Below the pieces are notes generated by a model. That model had not been told where the DNA came from. It did no database searches and saw only the letters and a list, made by a program, of their open reading frames with translations. A DNA stretch of 16,148 bases from Scytalidium lignicola (Eukaryota > Ascomycota > Leotiomycetes), in assembly GCA_002812745.2 (NCBI GenBank), contig NCSJ02000571.1, positions 1 through 16,148 of the forward strand, read 5' to 3'. The position numbers and the translations under genes were made by a program. How positions within the stretch are numbered: position 1 is the first letter of the stretch; each line of letters opens with the position of its first letter. This document shows positions 1 to 8,153 of this stretch, one piece after another.

Positions 1-84
1 TATTTCTTACATAAAAGAAAGACCTGAAACCAGAGAAAGAAGAAAAGGAAGAAATGGATGTGACTAACAACTACCATCAAACAG

Positions 85-324
85 CAAGAAGAATACACCA
101 AACCTAACCCAACCAACGCCGAGCGCGCAGCTGCAGAACCCGACTTCATGAAGAGAGCGCTGGGGAATCCACCGAGGGTTGCGGCAAACTTACAGGATGA
201 GTAGGTTTTCCCCTCCTTCCCTCCTTCTACCAATCTGAGGAGAAATACATGTTCTATTTTATGGAGTTGGCATTAACTATGAATGTGTACTTGCAGAGTT
301 CTCGCACATTGGCGACAGAGGTAA
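85..324 (+). CDS. 3' part of an unrecognised small protein (last two exons, 5' end outside the window)
   Basis: Exons are inferred at 85-200 and 297-324. The first starts after a convincing acceptor (CAG at 82-84) with a CTAAC branch site at 64-68. It reads QEEYTKPNPTNAERAAAEPD and on through a conserved-looking FMKRALGNPPRVAANLQDE. Without splicing it would hit TAG at 202. A 96 nt intron (donor GTAGGT at 201, acceptor TTGCAG ending at 296) extends it to the C-terminus VLAHWRQR and a TAA at 322-324. The piece is hydrophilic, with no membrane segment or cysteine, and looks soluble. I do not recognise the family. The gene is convergent with the Mak11-like gene, with about 270 bp between the stops. 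The upstream exon or exons lie outside the window. The splice model is inferred from signals only; the alternative is an unspliced stop at 202-204. Confidence 0.55.
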
Positions 325-593
325 TCCGTGGTGAGTTTTTTGGATGTTGGATGTGTGGATTGTGGGGATTTTGGGAGGTTAGAAATAGTCTTGAGATTGG
401 CTGGGTTTGATATATTAAAAGCCATAAAAAGGGAGGATTTTATCATTAGGTTTAATTAGTTGCTATGAGATGAAGGCTTCAATTTCAGTGCTTTTATGTT
501 AGAGATGACTATGGATTATAATGTAAATTCTTAAAAAAAAAGGCATTTTGCACGGCTTTGGTCATGTGTGTGACTGGTAGTAACAGGGTATCA
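325..593. other. Intergenic region between two convergent genes
   Basis: This AT-rich stretch is shared by the 3' ends of the left-edge gene and the Mak11-like gene. It includes an A-run at about 532-541. No ORF or RNA gene is visible. It presumably holds both 3' UTRs and polyadenylation regions. Confidence 0.6.
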
Positions 594-2113
594 TCATTCA
601 CTATCAGAGTCGCTACTACTACTCTCATCTTTTATTTCATCCAAACCCCTATTCCCATCATCACTTTCATCATCGTCATCCTCAATCCCCTCGGGACGAG
701 GTATCATCACGAATGCCGCCAAACAGGTGATACGATTTCCCGTCTCATAATTCCCAAGTAACGTTCCAATCTGTTTCGCTTTGCCATCCTCAGTAGGCTT
801 GAATTCCTCTGCAGGAGGTAACTTCCATACTTTCAACGCACCATCACTACTCCCAGTGACGACGAACTGCGTCCTCGAAGCACCAGTTCCCGTGGTAAGG
901 ACTGTGAAATCTTTCACTCTCGTAGGAGATCCCGCCTCTTTACCTCCAAGTTGAGCTACCAATTTCGCCATTGGCAACTGAGCTTCCTTCCCCTCCTCAA
1001 CCTTCGCCGTCTCCAAATCTTCCGATCTCGTAGAATAAAACAATACTCTCCCATCCTCCGTACTGACAGCCAAAAGCTGCTCCTCCTCCTCTTGCTCCTT
1101 TTCTTTNCCCCCCAACGGCAACATAACACACTTGATGAATCTTCATCATCCTCGGCCCCGTGCTCAGCACAACCTTACACCTCGGCTTACAATCCATACC
1201 AAACACCAACGCCCCCTTCTCAAACGCAATACAAAACTCCTCACCCGCATCCGAACTACCCCAAACCACCTTCCGTCCCTCACCACTAGAGAACCTCCCC
1301 TCTCCAACCTCATTCAACATCTGCCGCTCAAAATTCAACACCCCAGCCTTCTTCCCCGTAACCAGATTCCACAACCGCATACACTTCTCTCCGCGTCCCA
1401 CGCTAATCATAAGCTTCATACTCGGATGCACCGCAAAGTCATTAACTCCACTCGGCGTCCCCCCAAGCGGCGCAGTATCCCCACTCGGTCTTCCAAGCGG
1501 TTTAGGAATCGGGGCCTTAATCGTACTCAACAGCGTCCAATCCCTGGTCCTGGTAACCGCAATCGTCGAGTCCTCAGCCGAACTCAACAACTTGCCCCGC
1601 GTGGGGAAGTGCAGCGCCGTGATCGCCGAGGAGTGGTGCATCAACGAGCCCAGTTCTCGATTCTGCGGGTCCTCGACGATGGCGCGCGAGGTGAGCGATG
1701 GGATCACGGGCACGGTGATTCGGCGCGGGGGGTGGGCCGAGAGGTGGTAGAGGTTTATCCTCTCGTCGGTGCTGCCGCTTGCGAGGATTACTTTTTGNTT
1801 TTTGCTTGGGGACTGCGGCGGAGGGAGGGGAGAGGGCCAGAGCGCGGATGGCGGACGTGTGAGCGTTGAAGAGGAAGGTGTCGGCGAATTGGACATCTTG
1901 GGCTTTTGGTGATGGTGCTGGTGCTGGTGGTGGGAGGGTCACTGTTACGCCGTGCAATACGCGATCGTAAGAGCCGGCTACTATTTGGATTGAGATGGGT
2001 GCTGTTGTTGTCGTAGCTGTGGGGGTCGATTGTGTTTCGGGTTTTAATTTTTTGGTTGCTGTGACTTGGGAATTGGCAGACTCGCCATTTTGGTTGCGCT
2101 TCCTTTTCGCCAT
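594..2113 (-). CDS. MAK11: Mak11/PAK1IP1-like WD40 ribosome-biogenesis protein
   Basis: This intronless gene runs from ATG at 2113-2111 to TGA at 596-594. The reading frame shifts at two N bases (1798 and 1107). Dropping each N restores one continuous frame of 505 codons, so they look like surplus assembly bases rather than mutations. The basic N-terminus MAKRKRNQNGES with KKLK fits a nuclear signal. It is followed by IVAGSYDRVLHGV, matching the start of PAK1IP1/Mak11 proteins (AGxYExxLxG). Then come WD-type blocks: FNAHTSAIRALAL, LASGSTDERINLYHL, HHSSAITALHF, LLSSAEDSTIAV, FAVHPSMKLMISVGRGEKCMR and FVVTGSSDGALKVWKL. The acidic Ser/Asp/Glu tail ends in DESSSSDSDSE. Family members act in nucleolar 60S subunit maturation, and the animal and fission-yeast homologues also bind PAK kinases. 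Yeast Mak11 is of similar size. A further in-frame ATG at 2194 is less likely, because the 27 residues it adds do not look conserved. Confidence 0.85.
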
Positions 2114-2246
2114 AATGTTTTTGCTTTGTGTGGTTGTGTTGTTCTCTGGTGGAGAAGTTTTGGTATCCTTCAAAGAAAGTTTGAAGCTTCTCAAAAATTT
2201 CTAGATACTGGATAAAATTCGACAGGGGTAGTCCGCTAGCGTCCAG

Positions 2247-2267
2247 TTACGTCAATGATAGCACGTG
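2247..2267. promoter_or_regulatory. CRE-like site and CACGTG E-box upstream of the Mak11-like gene
   Basis: TTACGTCA at 2247-2254 (TGACGTAA on the other strand) matches the ATF/CREB bZIP consensus. The palindrome CACGTG at 2262-2267 matches bHLH (Cbf1/Pho4 type) sites. They lie about 135-155 bp upstream of the Mak11-like ATG, on the promoter side. Binding is inferred from the motifs alone. Confidence 0.4.
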
Positions 2268-2946
2268 ACTGGTCTTAGATACTCCCTCTGATAATATTTG
2301 AAGAATAAGATTTAGTTGTGAATTGTACTATAAATTATTATTACTGTAAGTTGTATTCACGTTTTATGGTTTAGTAAAAGTGCCTATTAAGAAGGGTATG
2401 TAAAAGATATGAATATTTGTGGAATTTCTTTTAACGACAAAATACGTATTAAGAGAGATGCTCTTAATAATTTTGATTTTTCTGAGATTAAAATACATAC
2501 TTCTAGGCTTAAATACGCAGATAGTTAACAAGAGTATAATTAGATTCACTTAAACTTTCATATATACTGCCTCCATATAAGCAAATACTCTAAATCCTTC
2601 TAAAGGATATCATCCTCGATTATAAAAGCATCTGAAAATCATTGGCACTAGTATAAAACTGGAACCCTTATAATCGATAATGTCTAATTAGTACGTATAG
2701 TTAGATATTTCGGAGTCGCGGTGTTTGCACATTCAAGTTGTACTTTTTACACTACCTAGATGAATTATGGTCGATAATTAGGAGAGCAGTGGTGTAATTT
2801 CATCATAATAGATCTCCTTTTATTCAGATCGGGTATACAAGATATTTCAACGGCATAAGTCCTATTTTACCCCTTTCATGACTCTGATATGCATTCCCAC
2901 CCAGTAGCTAGAAAAACATCAACGACTAACTAATACCTTATCAAAC
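2268..2946. other. AT-rich intergenic region
   Basis: This stretch separates the upstream region of the Mak11-like gene from the stop of the sugar permease. It is AT-rich and full of stops in all frames. I see no conserved coding signal or RNA gene. It holds the 3' UTR of the permease near 2860-2946 and probably distal promoter sequence of the Mak11-like gene. Confidence 0.5.
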
Positions 2947-4736
2947 CTAAACATTACTATCCTCAACGGTCCGAACGTTAGTCTTGCCATCAACATCAAT
3001 ATGGCTCTCAATCTGCTGCAAATTTAACTCCTTCTCACTCGGTCCTTCTCCTTCAATACCAACCGTAGCCTCTCGTCTAATATCCATATCATCCTTCTTG
3101 TAAATATTGACGTAGATAGGGTAGATCCAGGCACAGATATATCCCATCATAGGAATCAACATGGCGATGTGGAACGGCTTTTTCGACCCCTTGTTCTGGA
3201 GATGTGTAGCTACAGCACCAGTCATGGGTGGGAATGCCGCACCGCCGGAGATAGCGGCTACGAGGAACGATCCTCCGAGTTTTGTGTGACGACCGAGACC
3301 ACGCAGGCCTAGGGTGAAGATGGTAGCGAAGCATGCGGACTCCCAGCAGAGGACCATGACGAGGAGACCGATGGAGGCGTTTCCGTGGGTTTGGGAGGCT
3401 GCGAGAGCGAAGACGAAACTCATGGCTAGGTAGAGGGCGAGGATGAAGCGGGGTCGGATTGATTTGAAGGTCATGAGGCCACCGGCGACGAAACGATTGA
3501 AAGCGTAGAGACCTTGAGCAGCGGCGAAGATGTTGGCTGAGATATGTGTTAGGAATAGCTTAAGGGGAGACTGGTTGCAGAAAAACATGGGATAAAAGGT
3601 GACTTACATGCTGTTGAAGCGTCCTTGCCTACTTCTTCCGTGAAATTGACGAAATAGTTTGCGACGGCCACTGTGGTTCCGAGTTAGTAACGGGAATAAT
3701 CGACTTAAAAGTATAGAAGAAAAAAGTAAAAGCAAACTACCATACCTTGAGCACCAACGTAACAGAACTGACTCCACGTAGCAAGGAACAGGTTAATTTG
3801 CTTCTTGAATGGTCCAGGATCATACTCGGCAATCTCAAGCTCCTGAGTGCCCATATCGGCATCTGTAATCTCAGGCATAGGAGCAATAAAGAACAAGATC
3901 ATGAGCAACCCCACGAAGCCCGCGACGCCCAGATACGTCCACTGGACATTCTTGAGACCCTGATCCGTATCGACAGTCTTGGCGAAGAATACGCGCGATG
4001 CTAGGAGAGGCGCAACGAATGATCCAATGGCCTGCACAGCCTGGGCGAGGTTGAGACGGATCTCAGAGTATCTAGGCGGACCGCAGATGGACAGGAATGG
4101 GTCGGCGGCAGTCTCGAGCGTGGAGAGACCAGCGCCTACCACAAACATGCTACCGCAGTACCCTCCGAAGGAGTGCTTCACGCCGCTGGGCCACATGAGA
4201 AGACATCCCACGGCGAGGATGGCGAGGCCACTCATGAAGGTGATGCGGAAACCAAACCTGCGCAGAATCCAGCCGCTGAAAGTGAGTGGACAGAGGAAGT
4301 AGGCTCCGAAGTAGGCTGCAGAGAGGCCGGAGGACTTGGAGGGTGTGATATTGAGCGAGGCCTGGAAGTGAGGATTCAGGACATCGAGAAGACCGTATGC
4401 GAAGCCCCTAGATATGCATATGATGGGTTAGTGACTTGTTGTTTTATATATGGTGGTAGTATCAGGAGAGTAGATTGTGATGAGTGTGAGTGAAAATAGC
4501 ATGCTTATGAGCGAAGGGTATATAGATGGTGATATTTACCAGAGGAAGAAGAGAATGGTAACTGTAAGATATTAGTCAGTGTTTAATGATGAACGTGAAA
4601 TAAAGAAGCAAGTGATAAAGATGAGATATTAGAGCATACCTAAGAAACATGGGATGAGAGACTGGCGCAGGGACAAATGCACGGCTGAGGTGACAGTGTC
4701 GTCCGAGACGGTGATTTTGCGTTTGTAGAGGCCCAT
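2947..4736 (-). CDS. FucP-like MFS sugar permease (L-fucose / glucose-galactose transporter family)
   Basis: Five exons give 477 aa with no frame breaks: 4736-4640, 4561-4540 (22 nt), 4407-3746, 3670-3608 and 3536-2947. All junctions are GT-AG and the phases fit. The start MGLYKRKITVSDD lies in a short cytosolic N-terminus. Exons 1-3 join to LIPCFLVTILFFLWGFAYGL, the first membrane helix. Family hallmarks follow: LDVLNPHFQ, SAAYFGAYFLCP, GWILRRFGFR, GAGLSTLETAADPFL, then GPPRYSEIRLNLAQAVQAIG and GSFVAPLLASRVFF. A long mid loop (MPEITDADMGTQELEIAEYD) separates the two six-helix halves. The second half contains FAAAQGLYAFNRFVAGGLM, LGGSFLVAAISGGAAFPPMT and a charged C-tail. The family imports hexoses by H+ symport at the plasma membrane. 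The exact sugar cannot be read from sequence. Coding sequence appears intact. Confidence 0.9.
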
Positions 4737-4971
4737 GGTGAGTAGCCGTGTGGATATACCGTACAAATCAAACGCTGTCTTCTGCTAGAGAAATCTCTGG
4801 ATTCGAAGATATACTTTCGAAATAGAGAGGATGTTAGGAGCTGCCTTCTCTGGTGAATTAAGTCAGTGGCCAGCTCCGGATTTGGCGGTGATGCGATCGC
4901 AGTGAGGGAGGGAATATTGGGTATATTAAGAATATAAGACACACCGATCACTCAAGAAGAGAGGAGGGAAA

Positions 4972-4991
4972 AGCAGCAGCAGCAGCAGCAG
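4972..4991. repeat. (AGC)n trinucleotide repeat
   Basis: This is a perfect AGC run of about 6.7 units, 240 bp upstream of the permease ATG. It is not in any supported coding sequence. Confidence 0.85.
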
Positions 4992-5258
4992 TACACGATC
5001 GAGAGAAACCCAATACACCAGGAATGAAAGCAAAACAAAGTCAAAAGAAGCAGGAGACCAAACTGTAACTCACCAGCTTATTATGTATGGCCCTATGAGA
5101 GCTGGCAAGCTGCAAATGTACTGTAACGTATGGCAAGATTTGGCAGATTTTACGCATGGATATCTGCTGAGATTCGGCCTGCATTTCGACGAGCGTTCTC
5201 CCCGCATCTGGGGCCAGATTCTCGGGGGGTTCATCCACCGAGAGCAGAGAGGGAGGGA

Positions 5259-5282
5259 GACAACCTGACAACCTGACAACCT
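5259..5282. repeat. Three perfect tandem copies of an 8-mer (GACAACCT)
   Basis: GACAACCT is repeated three times head to tail with no mismatch. It lies in the long gene-free region upstream of the permease. It may be simple slippage. No binding factor is claimed. Confidence 0.8.
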
Positions 5283-6248
5283 CCCATGACTTGCAAGGCC
5301 GACAGACGCATCTCACAGGGTTGCGGGGAGAGGGTGTGGAGAAATGAGAGGGCACGAAAGTTGTGGTCTAGGGAGTGAGGAAATCCGGGAATAATGTTCC
5401 ACCTGTCCGGAGCGATGGTTGGAGACTGGAAGTGAGTTGGTTGTGTGGGGAGTATTGGGATGCGCTCTCCCCCTTCCTGAGGTTTCTTTCTGCTGCCCAG
5501 TCGTTTTCATTCGTTGTTGATGTTGTTGTCGGTGAGGATTTGGTGCTTGGGTGGCGGGCGGTTAATTTACCCACTGCAACCTTAATGGAGGTAACTTTCG
5601 TTCTTGTACCGTGGTATATTTTCCATTTCATTTTACTTTTGCTTACCTGCTTTCGCACCACTCGTGCCACTGGTACCACCACACATGGATGGTTCACTAC
5701 GATCACCAAAGAGGCCCTTTGGAACTCCCTACGCCGTACAATACACACCCACGATACCCTTGATACACCTTGATATGCTGTACCATACTTGGATAGCTTC
5801 GATCGAGTAAACGTTACAAGTAAGTTAGCTGCTAATTCCTGTAGCTCTGTTCTTAATTATCCGGGGCTGAGGGCTGATGCGGGGTGGCGCTGATGGCGCT
5901 GTTCCGCCCCCTCTCGGCTCGAATTCCCTTTTCCCTTTCTTCTCTCACTTGTGTTGACTAACGGTACGGTATAAAACAACACAACGTTATAATTACAATA
6001 TTGTAGATAGAGATCTAGTCAGATCCAGGCCTTTGCTTTCTAGAATAAAACACATCTCTTCCATCCATCGCCAAGGCTGGTGCTGGAGCTTCCTCCTAGT
6101 AACTTACCTTACCAGCATGCGGGGTGTGATACAGTACAGTAATAGCGGGTACGGAGGTACAGCATTTCTGCACCTGTCTCACTCGGTACAAGATCGACCG
6201 AGCAGAGATGTGGCGGTTCTTCACACCTATTGGAGAAGGTGAGTGTGC

Positions 6249-6353
6249 ATTAAATAAAATCCATCAAACCTACTACACATTGACAGTAATAATTTAGTTT
6301 TTCGATTACTGTCTAGAAAATGGTAGATGGTAGACCCTCTATCTTTTCTATTG
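6249..6353. repeat. Imperfect ~100 bp direct repeat, left copy
   Basis: This pairs with 8034-8133 in the same orientation. Shared blocks include TCTAGAAAATGG, ATTTAG followed by TTTTCGA, and TCTTTTCTATTG. The copies differ mostly by C/T and A/G transitions plus a few single-base indels. This copy lies 115-220 bp downstream of the exchanger fragment's stop. It contains TAGAAAA and TTTTCTA in inverted orientation. The origin is unknown; it could be a degraded MITE or a duplicated 3' flank. Confidence 0.65.
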
Positions 6354-6466
6354 TGAGTTAGATCTAGCTCCTTTAGTTTCGTGACACACTAATGAGAGCC
6401 TCACATCGCCAAAATGGCGTTTTAATATATACAGCCTAATCTTTTTTTATTCACAAAAGACGACAT

Positions 6467-7110
6467 TTATTTCTGGAACCATGCGGCTATAGAAATTATA
6501 AGATATGTTGAGAACAAGAGTGCTCCTGATATCCTAAAATAGGATATTAGCAAGAAAATGAGTGACTTTCTTTGGACCTTAAAACTTACCATCCTTTATC
6601 ATTTTCCTCTATACTTGCTTGCACTACTACAACTGCTGGAAATAGAACTGTGACCTTGAACGAGCTAAACAATAAATCCATCTCATCAATGCCCGCAGCC
6701 CAACCTATAAAAACCATTAGGGGCATCATGAACAGGATTGTCTGCAGACCTAGTCCAAATGTTGCCTGCGTTGCAGCGTCCGAGTTGTAACTATTGTCGA
6801 GATGCAATAACGTGGAGTCAACACCGAGCATAGGCAAGAGAATCAAACCAATAAACTCCAGGGACAATCTTTTATCTTTTGCAAAACCAGGCACACTATC
6901 ACATATGAACAGGACATGCAGTGCAAGCAAAACCTCCATGATCACAAGTATCCCGACGGAGATCCAAAAGTGGAGCTACGGCCTCCTCTCTTCCCATTCT
7001 TTCTCATTTGCCTTTGTATTCATAATGGGATCTTCTTGCTCGGGCTGAGCTTTGTGCTCGGGGCTGTCATGCTGTGTAGTAGCGGCATCTGTAGTCTTTG
7101 TAACGGCCTA
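6467..7110 (-). pseudogene. Broken C-terminal half of a Ca2+/cation:H+ exchanger (CAX-like)
   Basis: The last exon (6533-6467) and the preceding one (ending 6590) are joined by a 56 nt intron with donor GTAAGT and acceptor TTTTAG. They give DKGWISGALLFSTYLIISIAAWFQK and a stop, the typical CAX C-terminus. Upstream are LSLEFIGLILLPMLG, ATQATFGLGLQTILFMMPLM and VFIGWAAGI, corresponding to the second CAX repeat. An in-frame TAG at 6978-6976 interrupts the reading between an acidic loop (QHDSPEHKAQPEQEDPIMNT) and the first helix. A second TAG lies at 7110-7108. No N-terminal half is found upstream. Where CAX proteins have the ion-binding GNAxEH motif, this copy reads GVDSTLLHLDN. An internal ATG at 6945 could still give about 140 aa. 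The 6976 TAG could instead be part of a splice acceptor, though it lacks a pyrimidine tract. I infer a truncated, probably inactive copy. Confidence 0.6.
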
Positions 7111-7489
7111 ACTTGTCAGGCGCAGTGCATTGAGGATTCCTATTCGCCATGCGTTTTCCCGGAGTTACCACGACTCCCTTATGTTCTACCACATGAAGAT
7201 AAATCACTTTCCCGGTTCTTTTCCTGAACATTTCCAAATGAGCCAAGCATTCATTGGGCTGTTTAGTATTCCCAAAGGGGGAAATTCATGTTAAACATGA
7301 TGTTGACATGGCACTAATGCGAGGCTAGTTAGACGAGGTGTGGTACCCTCTGGTGTATAAGTACGGGTAGTCCTTCTGATTTAAAGTGTCTTTTGAACAG
7401 AAAGAGAGGTTCAAGTTAAATGGTAATGGTTTATGATGGGAGAAGTTGTTGAGGAGTCTATCTAGTATGGAGTGAATCGGTTGGGTGAA

Positions 7490-7768
7490 ATGTTTTCGGC
7501 AGAAGAATTTGAGTATGTGAGAGGGTTAATGAAGATGGGAGTGAGAAAGCAGTGTATTGATGTTTTGAAGAGATTCAAAAATGTGATGGTTGGGTTTAAG
7601 AGAGAGTTAGCTGTGGGTGACATTTTGAAGGTTTTCAAGCGAAGGAGAAGTGTTGTAGAAACGAATGAAGAAGGACCGAGTGGAGATGATGTTAGTGAGT
7701 TGAGTGCAGAGTCTTTAAAGCAGACGACTATAGACGGTATTATTAACTACAACTACTTCATCGGCTAG
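7490..7768 (+). CDS. Doubtful hypothetical ORF in a C-poor block
   Basis: This ORF has 92 codons from ATG at 7490 and starts MFSAEEFEYVRGLMKMGVRK. It is Lys/Arg-rich in the first half (VLKRFKNVMVGFKREL, FKRRRSVVE) and acidic/Ser-rich later (EEGPSGDDVSELSAES). I do not recognise a family. The + strand here has very few C residues, which removes many stop possibilities on that strand, so the open frame may be a composition artefact. A stop lies just upstream of an in-frame GTG (7472), and a TCTAG at 7461-7465 could be a splice acceptor. It sits between the broken exchanger and the right copy of the 100 bp repeat. Treat it as unproven; it could be an exon remnant. Confidence 0.25.
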   Translation: MFSAEEFEYVRGLMKMGVRKQCIDVLKRFKNVMVGFKRELAVGDILKVFKRRRSVVETNEEGPSGDDVSELSAESLKQTTIDGIINYNYFIG

Positions 7769-8033
7769 ACTCCTATTCCTCTCGAAATCAAAAGAGGGAT
7801 CAAATATGCGTAGTGATATATATTACGTTAGAAATTAAACAATGAGCTGTTTATGATATTCATTTATTTATTTATTTTAACATAAAATGTTCGATATAAA
7901 CAGAAAAGAGTAACCGTAAACCAATATGGTCATTTACTGCAGCGCAAATGTCTTTGCGGAATTATCATATGGTGTGTTATAAACTTGTATATATTATTCA
8001 TGTGCTCTGTAATCATATTCTAAGTCTCCATGT

Positions 8034-8133
8034 TATTAAAAATCTATCAAACTTACTCATCGATAGCAATGATTTAGTTTTCGACTACTGTCTAGAAAAT
8101 GGCTAGATGATAGATCCTTTGTCTTTTCTATTG
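8034..8133. repeat. Imperfect ~100 bp direct repeat, right copy
   Basis: This is the partner of 6249-6353, same orientation, roughly 80 percent identical by eye. It ends about 20 bp downstream of the phosphatase stop codon, so it would lie inside that gene's 3' UTR. Confidence 0.65.
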
Positions 8134-8153
8134 CAATTATCTTGGAAACTCAT

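Larger units (their letters stand above)
4737..6248. other. Long gene-free region upstream of the FucP-like permease
   Basis: About 1.5 kb lies between the permease start and the first copy of the 100 bp repeat. Base composition alternates: GC-richer and C/T- or G-rich at 5160-5560, AT-rich elsewhere. Overlapping ORFs on both strands at 5368-5773 have no recognisable domain and mirror each other, so I do not call them genes. The region near 4737-5050 would carry the permease 5' UTR and core promoter, with AT-rich TATA-like sequence near 4921-4936. I see no tRNA-like cloverleaf. Confidence 0.5.

Noticed and set aside
1132..1869. Long + strand ORFs of 245 and 196 codons
   Set aside because: They are antisense shadows of the Mak11-like coding region, Arg/Pro-rich and without homology.
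2364..2549. 61-codon minus-strand ORF
   Set aside because: AT-rich Ile/Asn/Phe-heavy translation in intergenic DNA, with no splice or homology support.
5368..5773. Overlapping ORFs of 126 and 132 codons on opposite strands
   Set aside because: They mirror each other, show no domain, no splice-supported extension and odd composition. They fit chance ORFs in a GC-richer patch.
6976..6978. The TAG in the exchanger fragment read as a splice acceptor
   Set aside because: No pyrimidine tract or branch site precedes it. The frame upstream continues as a typical acidic exchanger loop, so a nonsense mutation is the simpler reading. It is not fully excluded.
7067..7231. 54-codon minus-strand ORF starting MFRKRTGKVIYLHVVE
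   Set aside because: It is short and overlaps the exchanger fragment in another frame. It has no recognisable family and could not be joined to anything by splice sites.
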